Notes: generated from the sequence alone by a model not told the origin. Shown: positions 8,221-16,105, numbered from the stretch's first letter. The stretch is 64,000 nucleotides of DNA from an uncultured Lachnospiraceae bacterium (GCA_934438085.1 CAKSBC010000001.1:62001-126000), one strand, 5' to 3'. A program made the numbers and translations.

Positions 8221-9153
8221 TTATTTCTTATATTCAGCAAGGAGATCCTGATCCCAGCCTTTTGCGATGAAGTAACCGCCGAACTGATCTTTGAAAAGAT
8301 TCTCTTCATCCTGAGTCTGGAATGCCTCTACGACCTTCTCATAAACCTCAACCTTTGCAGGATCTGCAAGATCCTCAGTCCTTGCAGCGATAATGTTCCA
8401 GTATGGTTCCTCATCAACGCTTGTATCCTTAAAGATCGCCTCGTCTGTCTTAAGACCGAAGTCAAGTGCATAGTTTCCGTTTATGATAGCTGCGGTAACA
8501 TCAGGAAGAACTGAAGGAATAGTATTAGCGGCGAGTTCCTCGATCTTGATGTTTACATTGTACTTATCAATATCATCTACTGTCGGGCTGAAGTCTGCAT
8601 CATCCTTTAAAGTAATGAGGCCTGCTGCAGCGAGCACCTTTATTGCTCTTCCCCCGTTTGTAAGATCATTCGGAATAGCAACAACATCTCCGTCCTTTAT
8701 CTCATCAACTGAGCTGACCTTGTCTGAATAAAGGTTAAGCGGAATAATGAAGGTATCTCCTATAGCCTGAATCTCATAGCCGTACTGCTCGATCTCGTTA
8801 TTAAGATAAATCTGATGCTGGAAGGCATTAAGATCGATCTCACCGCTGTTAAGTGCATTGTTAGGTGTTACATAATCGGAAAACTGTACGATATCGAGAT
8901 CAACGCCTTCATCTGCAAGCTTTGCCTTTGGACCTGCCCAAAGCTCATCATATACGCTTCCTACTACACCGATAGAAACCTTAACATTGTCGGCGCTCTT
9001 TTCTGTCTCTTCTTCTTTTGATTCCTCAGTACTCTCTGTCTGAGCTGCCTGTGTATCAGCTGCTGAGGTTGAGCTCTGTGATGATGATCCGCATCCTGTT
9101 GCAAATGCTGCTGCTGAGATTACTGTGATTGCTGCTATTCCGAACTTTTTCAT
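8221..9153 (-). CDS. metQ: Methionine-binding lipoprotein MetQ (NlpA family)
   Basis: A 310-residue lipoprotein with signal peptide and lipobox ending in TGCGSS (Cys at about residue 21), a Ser/Glu-rich linker, then the NlpA-type binding domain: VSIGVVGSVYDELW, NAFQHQIYLNN, GDTFIIPLNLYSDK, VAIPNDLTNGGRAI and YWNIIAAR. The last blocks are hallmarks of MetQ-type periplasmic domains. It captures methionine for MetNI. Strong AGGAGG-type ribosome site. Transcription reaches it through a leader with a Met-rich peptide and a terminator (9276-9433), so expression is probably controlled by attenuation. First structural gene of a five-gene operon ending at metI. Confidence 0.93.
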   Translation of the reverse strand: MKKFGIAAITVISAAAFATGCGSSSQSSTSAADTQAAQTESTEESKEEETEKSADNVKVSIGVVGSVYDELWAGPKAKLADEGVDLDIVQFSDYVTPNNALNSGEIDLNAFQHQIYLNNEIEQYGYEIQAIGDTFIIPLNLYSDKVSSVDEIKDGDVVAIPNDLTNGGRAIKVLAAAGLITLKDDADFSPTVDDIDKYNVNIKIEELAANTIPSVLPDVTAAIINGNYALDFGLKTDEAIFKDTSVDEEPYWNIIAARTEDLADPAKVEVYEKVVEAFQTQDEENLFKDQFGGYFIAKGWDQDLLAEYKK

Positions 9154-9275
9154 TTTTACTTTCCTCCTGATATATCAATTGTCTGATTAATTATTTGTTT
9201 TTTTATTTGCTGAAAATGTTAATTTATACCGCCCTGCTCTAAATGTTACCCAAAACAAATTTTATAATCAGGCAT

Positions 9276-9306
9276 AAAAACAGCAGGGCTCCTTCATCGC
9301 CCTGCT
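9276..9306 (-). terminator. Leader terminator (attenuator) upstream of metQ
   Basis: On the minus strand AGCAGGGC (9299-9306) pairs perfectly with GCCCTGCT (9282-9289) around the loop GATGAAGGA and is followed by TGTTTTTA. It sits between the leader peptide and metQ. The loop plus the end of the left arm (9290-9300) is complementary, with one bulge, to the last codons of the leader peptide (9341-9350), providing a mutually exclusive antiterminator. A further copy of AGCAGGGC at 9231-9238 can pair with the same right arm in read-through mRNA. Confidence 0.75.
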
Positions 9307-9337
9307 AATCATATATCTATAAATATACAAACAGTCA

Positions 9338-9433
9338 TCAGCGTGAAGAACAGCACAATTTATAACGGCACATCATCATGCCGTACATGTCCATCATATA
9401 CATGACTCTGAGTGCTATTGCCTTTGTTCTCAT
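9338..9433 (-). CDS. Methionine-rich 31-residue leader peptide of the metQ operon
   Basis: ATG at 9431-9433 follows a strong AAAGGAG site and opens 31 codons ending in TGA. The peptide contains 8 methionines, seven of them packed in VMYMMDMYGMMM (residues 10-21), then MCRYKLCCSSR-like basic/Cys residues. The tail codons at 9341-9350 pair with the loop of the following terminator. Promoter, Shine-Dalgarno, run of the regulated amino acid and terminator before a methionine importer match the layout of classical attenuation leaders (trp, his, leu), here for methionine. The peptide is probably only a sensor of charged tRNA-Met. Confidence 0.75.
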   Translation of the reverse strand: MRTKAIALRVMYMMDMYGMMMCRYKLCCSSR

Positions 9434-9551
9434 GACCGTTTCTCCTTTCCGAAATAATTTATGTCGATGTATGTATTGTTGTAGTTTATCGACACTTGTT
9501 GGGTGTCAGACATTTTATGTATGAATGTCCTTTTATCTCATCGACACGTAT

Positions 9552-9580
9552 AAGATAACACCTGGAAAACCGTATGTCAA
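9552..9580 (-). promoter_or_regulatory. Sigma-A promoter of the metQ operon
   Basis: Minus-strand TTGACA and TATCTT are separated by 17 nt. Transcription would start near 9545, giving a 5' UTR of about 110 nt before the leader peptide. That UTR holds two TGTCGAT copies (about 9538-9544 and 9486-9492) and one inverted ATCGACA (about 9461-9467), so alternative hairpins can form; their role is unknown. Confidence 0.75.
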
Positions 9581-9724
9581 CATATTTATTTATTTTTTAG
9601 TGAATTAGTTATATAAATTTCTTATATGCATTGTATATAACTGTATTTCAATGTTTTATGCAGTTTTAATACCACTATCCTTGTATGTTTAAATGAGCTT
9701 TATACAATAATCTTATACAGCAAA

Positions 9725-9766
9725 AGCGCCGGATGCATTGAAACCAAATACATCCGACGCCTTTTT
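9725..9766. terminator. Bidirectional terminator between the deacylase and metQ operons
   Basis: AGCGCCGGATG and CATCCGACGCC form an 11-bp stem (with wobble pairs) around a 15-nt loop. It is flanked by TTTTT on the plus strand and by TTTTG on the minus strand. In the minus direction it ends the deacylase transcript, about 60 nt after its stop. The remaining 9581-9724 stretch is AT-rich with nothing recognised. Confidence 0.7.
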
Positions 9767-9824
9767 AGAAAATTAAATACGCTTTGAAATATTCTATTAG
9801 TGATACCGCTAACGGCAATATATT

Positions 9825-10793
9825 TTAGGCTAACTCTGCACAGCCGTAGAATATAGCATCGTCACCCTCTGAAACTCCGAGAGTGTTATTAAGGATCATG
9901 ACCTTGCCGTCATGCTCAGCAAAATACTCTACAAGAAGCTTGCCAAATACGTCCTTGATCTCGTAAAGCTTCTGTCCCTTATTAACCTCATCACCAACCT
10001 TAACGCATGCATAGAAGAGTCCGTCCTCCTGGCACTCTATCCATGACTGCTTCTTAAGCCACGTCTGAGTCTTATTAAGTTCAGGCTGTCCAGGAAGGAT
10101 ACCGAAGTACTGAGCGATACGTTTGATGTTGCTCTTCTCCTCGTCAACCTCTTCTCTTGTCCAAACACCGGCTCCGCCAACCTCGAACATCATAGAAGGA
10201 ATGTTGAAGAAGTGTACTGAACCGTTATAGAACTCACACTTACCTGTTGACTGTGTATAATACTCGAAGCTTGTGTGATGAATTACATCATGAATAAGCT
10301 TCTTTGTCTCTTCGTCATTTGTATTGCCTGCTGCAGCAAAGCTGTAAAGTGCCTCAGTTGCATCTCCTGAATGAAGATCAAGGTGGAAATCCATCTTTGT
10401 TACGAACTCATCCTCAAGATAAGCAATAAGTCTCTGGCCAAAGGTTCCGTTCTTATCTCCCGGAGCGAGCTTATTTAAGTTCTTTCTTTCCTCATCATCA
10501 GGGCATACATATGGCTGTCTGCCATAGAAGCCTGAAGCATTGACAACAGGAATGATGATCATAACACCGCTTACCTCAGAAGCATCGATCTCCTGTCCTA
10601 ACTCAACAGCAGAAACAATGCCGGGATATTCAAATCCATGGATAGAAGCAGTTACAAGAAACTTTTTACCGTCGTTAGCGCCGTTTATAATAGTTACAGG
10701 AAGTTTATGATTCTCACCAGGTATATCGATATACTGTGAAACCTTCTCTCCGCTTGCTACGGTAAGCCCTCCAAAAGTAATACTCTCTTTCAT
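9825..10793 (-). CDS. Zinc-dependent deacylase of the succinylglutamate desuccinylase/aspartoacylase family
   Basis: A 322-residue metallo-carboxypeptidase-fold enzyme (PF04952/AstE-AspA-like). Zn ligands are visible as SIHGFEYPG (HxxE, about residue 52) and LDLHSGD (third His, about residue 141). The C-terminal part (about residues 245-322) looks like a small beta domain (FYACVKVGDEVNKGQKLYEI), as in the DoeB/N-acyl-amino-acid deacylase subgroup. It probably removes an acyl group from an N-acylated amino acid, but the substrate is not determined. It follows a terminator (10951-10984), so it has its own transcript although it sits at the end of the oxoacid cluster. Confidence 0.78.
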   Translation of the reverse strand: MKESITFGGLTVASGEKVSQYIDIPGENHKLPVTIINGANDGKKFLVTASIHGFEYPGIVSAVELGQEIDASEVSGVMIIIPVVNASGFYGRQPYVCPDDEERKNLNKLAPGDKNGTFGQRLIAYLEDEFVTKMDFHLDLHSGDATEALYSFAAAGNTNDEETKKLIHDVIHHTSFEYYTQSTGKCEFYNGSVHFFNIPSMMFEVGGAGVWTREEVDEEKSNIKRIAQYFGILPGQPELNKTQTWLKKQSWIECQEDGLFYACVKVGDEVNKGQKLYEIKDVFGKLLVEYFAEHDGKVMILNNTLGVSEGDDAIFYGCAELA

Positions 10794-10950
10794 TTTTCCC
10801 CCTTAAATCGAAGCGATTTATTTATTGAAATACATTAAGATAATAGCAAAAATTCAGAAGAAGTAAATACCTATTATTAATATTTGTTAAGTTAAATTTT
10901 GTACAAACTTTTACAGCAATTTTGTGCAAACTTTCGTTGTGAATTTGCGC

Positions 10951-10984
10951 AAAAAAACACCGCCTCAGTTTCCCGAAGCGGTGT
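10951..10984 (-). terminator. Intrinsic terminator after the hotdog ammonia-lyase gene
   Basis: Minus-strand ACACCGC (10978-10984) pairs with GCGGTGT (10957-10963) and is followed by seven T. It lies about 55 nt beyond the stop at 11040 and separates the oxoacid operon from the deacylase. Confidence 0.8.
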
Positions 10985-11039
10985 AATTATAGCTTTGTTG
11001 TAAGCCGTCAACTGATGTTGAAAATTCCGTTGCTTGTAA

Positions 11040-11471
11040 TTAGCGAACCTGGAACTTAGGATCAGCGAACTCAGGTCTCTGATAAGGCTTCTTAACAACG
11101 AGTGTACCTGTAGCATATGCGCAAAGTACAGGCTCCTTAAGAACGTTAGCTGCTGAATCAGCAAGTCCGTCCTTCTCGCCTCTTGCGAGCTCGATAACCT
11201 TGTGAGCCTCGAAATGGCATGTTAATGATGTGTTACCAACCTTCTCGATCCATCCTGAATACTCCATGAAGTCACCAGCATATACAGGAGCTGTGTAACG
11301 AACCTCTGAGTATCCAAGGAAAAGTGACTCATCACCGAAAAGACGGATAGCAAGCTCTGTTCCTACATCGCCCCATACTGTAACGATGTGTGCACCCTCA
11401 ACGAGCTCTCCAGCATAGTGTGCATCACCAGCTGACATACGCATTCTTAAAACAACTTTCTCACCAACCAT
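11040..11471 (-). CDS. Hotdog-fold beta-aminoacyl-CoA ammonia-lyase (Acl/Kal-like)
   Basis: A 143-residue single-domain hotdog protein. MSAGDAHYAGELVEGA near the N-terminus, WGDVGTELAIRLFGDESLFLGY, FTAP-like YTAPVYAGDFMEY and GWIEKVGNTSLTC are the pattern I associate with beta-alanyl-CoA:ammonia lyase and 3-aminobutyryl-CoA ammonia-lyase (Kal of lysine fermentation). It would eliminate NH3 from a 3-aminoacyl-CoA to give an enoyl-CoA. No other lysine-fermentation gene (kamA, kamD/E, kdd, kce) is in the window, so lysine is not supported. Last gene of the operon headed by the HAD protein. Confidence 0.75.
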   Translation of the reverse strand: MVGEKVVLRMRMSAGDAHYAGELVEGAHIVTVWGDVGTELAIRLFGDESLFLGYSEVRYTAPVYAGDFMEYSGWIEKVGNTSLTCHFEAHKVIELARGEKDGLADSAANVLKEPVLCAYATGTLVVKKPYQRPEFADPKFQVR

Positions 11472-11547
11472 TGGTAGATACCTCCTAAAAGATTTTGGAT
11501 TATATAAGAGCTAATTTCTTAACTCTGATACATCTATTACTTTATCA

Positions 11548-12531
11548 TTATTTCTTGCTCGGGTCAACCACATAGTAAACTTTTGTTTTGTCTCCTGTGA
11601 GGTAGTTAATGATATTTTCAGCTGACTGTGAACGGCATTCAACAAGTGCTGTCTCTGAATAGAAAGCAGCATGTGGTGAGAATGTTACGTTTGGAAGAGT
11701 GAATATCTCCTTTGTAAGATCAGCCGGCTCAGTATCAACTACATCAAGGCCTGCCCATCTGATATGACCGTTCTTAAGAGCCTCTGTAAGATCATCATAA
11801 TTTACAGAAGCGCCTCTTGCCATGTTGATGAAGATAGGGCTCTTCTTTGTAGCATTAAAGAATCTTGCGTCTACCTTATCATCATCTGACTTAATTACAG
11901 GAATATGTGAAATAACGATATCAGCTACCTCTGCAAGCTGCTCTCTTGTCTCAAGAAGCTCGATTCCGTTAGCCTCTGCGATCTCCTTAGGAAGGAACGG
12001 ATCAACGCCTACGACCTTGAAATTGAAGCCCTTAAGGTAGTTAGCTGCCATTGTAGCAATACGTCCGCAGCCGATAAGACCGAGAGTCATTCCCTCGATT
12101 CTGTAAAGCTTAGGTGCAACTGTAAAATCCCACTCCTTGTCATCCTTTACAGACTTATCATAGCCAGGGATGTATCTGAGGATAGAAAGAACCATAGCAG
12201 CGATATGCTCTGCAACCTCATGGATGCAGTATCTTGGAGCATTTGCAACAGCGATTCCAAGCTCCTTTGCAGCTACAAGGTCAACGTTATCTGTTCCCAT
12301 AGAGCTGTCTGAAATGATCTTAAGGTTAGGGCAAGCCTCCATTACCTTTCTGGTGTAGTGGCAATACTCTGACATTGCTGCATCAGCATCCTTAAGAACC
12401 TCAATAAGAGCGTCCTCATCTGTATGATCAACCTGTGCACAAACTACTTCTACGTCAGGAACAGCCTTCTTGAGAGTCTCGATCTCAACGTCATAGTTGT
12501 TCCAGCTGCAATCAGAAACTACAACTTTCAT
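11548..12531 (-). CDS. D-2-hydroxyacid dehydrogenase, NAD-dependent
   Basis: A 327-residue member of the D-isomer-specific 2-hydroxyacid dehydrogenase family. Catalytic domain, then Rossmann motif GLIGCGRIA (about residue 151), and the catalytic triad: Arg in NMARGASVN, Glu in DVVDTEPAD and His in SPHAAFYSE. It interconverts a D-2-hydroxy acid and a 2-oxo acid, the class of compound used by the adjacent 2-oxoacid:ferredoxin oxidoreductase. Substrate unknown; relatives include phosphoglycerate, D-lactate and hydroxyisocaproate dehydrogenases. A long hairpin (12608-12658) lies in the 140-nt gap upstream. Confidence 0.85.
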   Translation of the reverse strand: MKVVVSDCSWNNYDVEIETLKKAVPDVEVVCAQVDHTDEDALIEVLKDADAAMSEYCHYTRKVMEACPNLKIISDSSMGTDNVDLVAAKELGIAVANAPRYCIHEVAEHIAAMVLSILRYIPGYDKSVKDDKEWDFTVAPKLYRIEGMTLGLIGCGRIATMAANYLKGFNFKVVGVDPFLPKEIAEANGIELLETREQLAEVADIVISHIPVIKSDDDKVDARFFNATKKSPIFINMARGASVNYDDLTEALKNGHIRWAGLDVVDTEPADLTKEIFTLPNVTFSPHAAFYSETALVECRSQSAENIINYLTGDKTKVYYVVDPSKK

Positions 12532-12607
12532 ATTTTTCTCCTTATAACGATCTGCAGTGAAATGAATATATAGATTTCACATCACAAACACACCTATACA
12601 TGACAAG

Positions 12608-12658
12608 CCGTCAGGCCCCGAAAATGCTTAAATAATCAACAAAAACGGAGTCTGACGG
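12608..12658 (-). promoter_or_regulatory. Long intercistronic hairpin upstream of the D-hydroxyacid dehydrogenase
   Basis: CCGTCAG and CTGACGG form a 7-bp outer stem, extended after one mismatch by CTCCG/CGGGG, around a loop of roughly 27 nt. No U-run follows on the minus strand, so it is not a typical terminator. An mRNA-processing or stability element separating oxidoreductase and dehydrogenase cistrons is possible. Confidence 0.45.
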
Positions 12659-12671
12659 AATAAAAAATTAA

Positions 12672-13196
12672 TTAGAGCTCATAACCTCTGCGGATAGCTT
12701 CCATATTTACAGGGATAAGCTTTGGCTTCTTAGCGAAAGAATCAGCTACCTTATCTCTGATGATATCAAGCGGAACCTCAGGAAGAAGCTTAGCGATGTA
12801 ACCCATAGCTACAACGTTAGCTGTCTTGGCATTTCCAACCTCTACAGCAATATCATTGAAAGGAACCTTGCGGACATCCTTGCAGTCTACTGTAGGCTCT
12901 ACCTGAACCATGTTGCTGTTGATGATGAGTGTTCCGTTAGGATCCATGAGATCCTGATAATCATGGAGTGATCTCTCATCAAATATAAGCATGATATTAG
13001 CCTCTGAAATGATAGGGCTCTCAACACCGTCAGAAATAACGATGTTGCACATTGTACGTCCGCCACGCTTCTCCTGTCCGTAGAAAGGAACGAAGGTTAC
13101 GTTATATCCGGCAGCGATAGCTGCGTCGCAAAGTGTTTCTCCGAGAGTGATAACACCCTGTCCGCCGATACCTGAGAAAAGAAGTTCCTTTTTCAT
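12672..13196 (-). CDS. 2-oxoacid:ferredoxin oxidoreductase, gamma subunit
   Basis: A 174-residue subunit of the POR/KOR gamma domain family (PF01558): FSGIGGQGVITLGETL at the N-terminus and FYGQEKRGGRTMCNI are typical. With the alpha, beta and delta subunits just upstream it forms the enzyme that oxidatively decarboxylates a 2-oxo acid to an acyl-CoA while reducing ferredoxin. It starts 2 nt after the beta-subunit stop. Gene content (separate alpha, beta, gamma, delta) suits 2-oxoisovalerate (Vor) or 2-oxoglutarate (Kor) enzymes. Confidence 0.88.
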   Translation of the reverse strand: MKKELLFSGIGGQGVITLGETLCDAAIAAGYNVTFVPFYGQEKRGGRTMCNIVISDGVESPIISEANIMLIFDERSLHDYQDLMDPNGTLIINSNMVQVEPTVDCKDVRKVPFNDIAVEVGNAKTANVVAMGYIAKLLPEVPLDIIRDKVADSFAKKPKLIPVNMEAIRRGYEL

Positions 13197-13198
13197 AA

Positions 13199-13957
13199 TT
13201 AGTTCTCCTCCTTTGTAGTATCCTTGATAAGGCCGAGTGGGTACTCCTTAGAAACTACTTCGTCAACCCATTCCATAGCCTTAAGTGGTGCCATCTTCCA
13301 GCCTGTTGGGCATGGTGAAAGAATCTCGATGAAGCTGAGTCCCTTGCCGTCAAGCTGATTCTGGAATCCCTTTCTGAGAGCATTCTTGCACTTTGCAACT
13401 GCTCCAGGAGAAGTGATAGTAACTCTCTCTGCATAGCATACTCCAGGCATCATACCCATGATCTCAGCCATGTGTACAGGATATCCTGAGTTAAGCTCCT
13501 TACGTCCTGCAGGAGCTGTAGATGCATACTGACCCTCAAGAGTAGTAGGTGCCATCTGTCCGCCTGTCATTCCGTAAATAGCATTGTTAATGAAGATAAC
13601 TGTGAACTTCTCTGATCTGATAGCTGCGTGCATGATCTCAGCCATACCCTCAGATACCATATCTCCGTCACCCTGGTAGCAAAGAACGAACTTTGAAGGA
13701 TCTGCTCTCTTGATACCTGTAGCAGAAGCAGGCGCTCTGCCGTGGAGTGACATGAATGCATCCATGTTGTAATAACGGTCTGACAGACATGAACATCCGA
13801 TAGGCCATACAAGGATACCATTCTCTCTAAGATCGAGCTCATCGATAAGCTCTGCGATAAGCTTTCCTACGATTCCGTGACCACAACCGCCGCAGTAGGT
13901 GGTTATAGCATCAGTGAAAACCTGTGGCTTCTCATAAATTGCTTTCATTATTCCCAC
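13199..13957 (-). CDS. 2-oxoacid:ferredoxin oxidoreductase, beta (TPP-binding) subunit
   Basis: A 252-residue thiamine-pyrophosphate subunit (PF02775). Visible are TTYCGGCGHG (about residue 20), IGCSCLSDRY, and the TPP/Mg motif GDGDMVSEGMAEIMHA ending in FINNAIYGMTGGQ. It carries the catalytic cofactor of the complex and lies 6 nt downstream of the alpha subunit, so the four subunits form one tight transcription unit. Confidence 0.9.
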   Translation of the reverse strand: MGIMKAIYEKPQVFTDAITTYCGGCGHGIVGKLIAELIDELDLRENGILVWPIGCSCLSDRYYNMDAFMSLHGRAPASATGIKRADPSKFVLCYQGDGDMVSEGMAEIMHAAIRSEKFTVIFINNAIYGMTGGQMAPTTLEGQYASTAPAGRKELNSGYPVHMAEIMGMMPGVCYAERVTITSPGAVAKCKNALRKGFQNQLDGKGLSFIEILSPCPTGWKMAPLKAMEWVDEVVSKEYPLGLIKDTTKEEN

Positions 13958-13963
13958 CTCACA

Positions 13964-15022
13964 TTATAATAACTTCTTGATCTCGCCGAGAACTACCTTC
14001 GGGCTTGGTGTTGTTCCACCTAACTTACCGAAGAAGTGAACATCTCTCTTATCATCAACAGCGAGCTTAACATCCTGTACCATCTGTCCTGCTGAAAGCT
14101 CAACAACGAGGAACTTCTTGCCTCTCTTGCCTTCAAAAGCAACATCAGGGAATGGCCAGAGTGAGATAGGTCTGATCATGCCGACCTTGATTCCTTCTTC
14201 TCTTGCAAGCTTCATAGCTGACTCGCATACACGAGCAACTGAGCCGTATGCAACTAAGATGATATCAGGATCGTCATCCATGTTGTATTCCTTATAGCGA
14301 ACCTCATTGGCAGCTATTCTTGCATACTTCTCCTGAAGTCTTGCATTGAACTCTTCCCACTGAACAGCACCGTCACCGCAGGTAGCCATCTTGTGAGGCT
14401 CTCTTCCCTTGCAGCCTGTAAGTGCGTTAGGAATTGTCTTAGGATCCGGAGCCTCCTTATATCCAGGGAGCTCAACAGACTCTCTCATCTTTGCAAGTGT
14501 TGCATCTGTAAGAAGAACAACAGGGTTACAGTACTTCTGAGCAAGGTCAAATGACTCCTGCATAAGCTCGCACATTTCCTGTACTGAGTAAGGAGCAAGA
14601 ACGAGGTTGCAGTAATCTCCGTGTCCGCCGCCCTTAACAGCTGAGAAATAATCTCCCTGAGCAGCAAGGATCTCACCGTCACCAGGGCCAGGTCTCTGAA
14701 CTTCTACGATAACTGCAGGAATATCACCTGCTGACATGAAGCTCATTGCCTCCTGTCCAAGGTCAAAACCAGGACCTGCTGTAGCTGTCATAGCTCTGTG
14801 ACCTGTAGCACATGCACCTGCTACCATGTTGAATGCAGCGACCTCTGTCTCTGCCTGAATGAACATAACTCCCTCTTCAGGTCTTGTTTCCATTACATTT
14901 GCGTAATACTCAGGAACCTCACTTGAAGGAGTGATAGGATAACCAAAGAAAAGCTTGCAGCCTGCTCTGATAGCAGATTCTGTCATTGCCTGGTTTCCCT
15001 GCATGAATACTTTCTCTCCCAT
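13964..15022 (-). CDS. 2-oxoacid:ferredoxin oxidoreductase, alpha subunit (VorB-like)
   Basis: A 352-residue alpha subunit (POR_N PF01855 plus C-terminal domain). N-terminal GNQAMTESAIRAGCKLFFGYPITPSSEVPEY and ATAGPGFDLGQEAMSFM are characteristic of the pyrimidine-binding domain, and the C-terminal half (about residues 255-352, ILVAYGSVAR) is the regulatory/assembly domain. It most resembles 3-methyl-2-oxobutanoate:ferredoxin oxidoreductase VorB. Substrate is inferred only from this family resemblance. Confidence 0.88.
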   Translation of the reverse strand: MGEKVFMQGNQAMTESAIRAGCKLFFGYPITPSSEVPEYYANVMETRPEEGVMFIQAETEVAAFNMVAGACATGHRAMTATAGPGFDLGQEAMSFMSAGDIPAVIVEVQRPGPGDGEILAAQGDYFSAVKGGGHGDYCNLVLAPYSVQEMCELMQESFDLAQKYCNPVVLLTDATLAKMRESVELPGYKEAPDPKTIPNALTGCKGREPHKMATCGDGAVQWEEFNARLQEKYARIAANEVRYKEYNMDDDPDIILVAYGSVARVCESAMKLAREEGIKVGMIRPISLWPFPDVAFEGKRGKKFLVVELSAGQMVQDVKLAVDDKRDVHFFGKLGGTTPSPKVVLGEIKKLL

Positions 15023-15037
15023 TTAAATCGCCTCCTC

Positions 15038-15247
15038 TTACTCAACGTCCTTGTATACAGAAAGAACTGTATCAGGGCACATTCTCGCACATGTTCCGCA
15101 TGCGATACAATTTGTTGCGTCAAAAACAGGAGCGTAATATCCTCTCTTGTTGATCTTATCACCCTTTGAAAGACAGGCCTTCGGGCAGAACTTGATGCAG
15201 TAACCGCATTCCTTGCAGCGGTCAGCGTTTATCTTTACAAGATTCAT
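15038..15247 (-). CDS. 2-oxoacid:ferredoxin oxidoreductase, delta subunit (2x[4Fe-4S] ferredoxin)
   Basis: A 69-residue ferredoxin-like subunit with two complete CxxCxxCxxxC clusters (CKECGYCIKFCPKAC and CIACGTCARMCPDT). It passes electrons from the TPP centre to free ferredoxin. It precedes the alpha subunit by 15 nt and follows the HAD gene by 42 nt. Confidence 0.93.
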   Translation of the reverse strand: MNLVKINADRCKECGYCIKFCPKACLSKGDKINKRGYYAPVFDATNCIACGTCARMCPDTVLSVYKDVE

Positions 15248-15289
15248 ATATTTACCACCTTCTTAAATACAATCCGATCAGTTATTAGA

Positions 15290-16027
15290 TCAGTCCTTGA
15301 ATCCGTTCTCAATGTCAGCCTGATAATATCCCTCAAGAACATATCCGAGAGTCATAAGGTCACCTGTCATAACATCTTCCTTGCAGTTCTCAAGAACATC
15401 TCCATCATGGATAGGACGAACGATACCCTGTCTGTTTACCCAGACTGTTCTGTATCCGAGCTCATTGCCAGGAATAATGTCATATCTGAATCCGAAACCT
15501 GCATGCATCATCTCGTCAGCTGTAAGTCCGAGCTCCTTCTGTGACATAAGGAATCCCTTGTGGCTTGGCTTGTAAGCGCCTGCCTGCTCTGCTGTGAAGA
15601 TTCCGTCAACCTCGATACCTGCATTGCTGAGTGTATCTCTGATGATGTCGTTATCTGTGTTTGTAAGCATGTAAGCCTTTGTGTGCTTACGAATAAGCTT
15701 CATAGCCTCTACTGTGTCAGGGAAAGCTCTCCATGTTCTCATTGAACGTGAGAAATCTTCCTTATCCTGCTCTGTTACCTTGAATCCCATGTCGTCTGCT
15801 GTGATCTGAAGTGTATCAAACAGAACCTGGAAATATGGGCGATATGTCTTGATGTAGTCGAACTGAAGGATCTCCCATCTCTGCTGAGCTTCATATGGAG
15901 TGATGTTTGTAATGCCATCTCTCTTGAAGATCTTTCTCATGAAATCCTGAACTTCACCTTCCCAGTCGATGAGTGTTCCGTATACGTCAAATGTTATTGC
16001 CTTTGGTACTAATCTCTTCTTATCCAT
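15290..16027 (-). CDS. HAD-superfamily hydrolase, haloacid dehalogenase type II-like
   Basis: A 245-residue HAD protein. Motif I FDVYGTLIDW (nucleophile Asp at about residue 14), motif II Thr/Asn in MLTNTDND, motif III Lys in GAYKPS and a final acidic motif around GFGFRYDIIPGN. The pattern matches (S)-2-haloacid dehalogenases, which form D-2-hydroxy acids, but clustering with dehydrogenase and oxidoreductase genes fits a phosphatase or hydrolase of a 2-substituted acid equally well. First gene of the operon, with a good AAAGGAG site and a promoter about 50-80 nt upstream. Confidence 0.75.
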   Translation of the reverse strand: MDKKRLVPKAITFDVYGTLIDWEGEVQDFMRKIFKRDGITNITPYEAQQRWEILQFDYIKTYRPYFQVLFDTLQITADDMGFKVTEQDKEDFSRSMRTWRAFPDTVEAMKLIRKHTKAYMLTNTDNDIIRDTLSNAGIEVDGIFTAEQAGAYKPSHKGFLMSQKELGLTADEMMHAGFGFRYDIIPGNELGYRTVWVNRQGIVRPIHDGDVLENCKEDVMTGDLMTLGYVLEGYYQADIENGFKD

Positions 16028-16076
16028 TTTTTACTCCTTTCAACCATATTGGCTGCACACGTTTTAATTTATTTAG

Positions 16077-16105
16077 ATTATAAATATCGTTCTGTTGAAA
16101 GTAAA
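16077..16105 (-). promoter_or_regulatory. Candidate promoter of the oxoacid cluster
   Basis: Minus-strand TTTACT, 17-nt spacer and perfect TATAAT lie 50 nt upstream of the HAD start. The divergent LysR gene shares this 366-nt intergenic region, typical of a regulator acting on the opposite operon. Confidence 0.55.

Noticed and set aside
9231..9580. S-box (SAM-I) riboswitch or Met T-box upstream of metQ
   Set aside because: The leader lacks the conserved S-box core blocks and the T-box AGGGTGGAACCGCG-type motif. A translated Met-rich ORF plus simple terminator explains it better.
10892..11164. 90-codon minus-strand ORF overlapping the hotdog gene
   Set aside because: It lies in another frame over the ammonia-lyase 3' end and its terminator and has no domain or ribosome site.
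11040..12531. Lysine fermentation pathway (Kal-like gene)
   Set aside because: Aminomutases, kdd and kce are absent from the window, so only the single-enzyme similarity is claimed.
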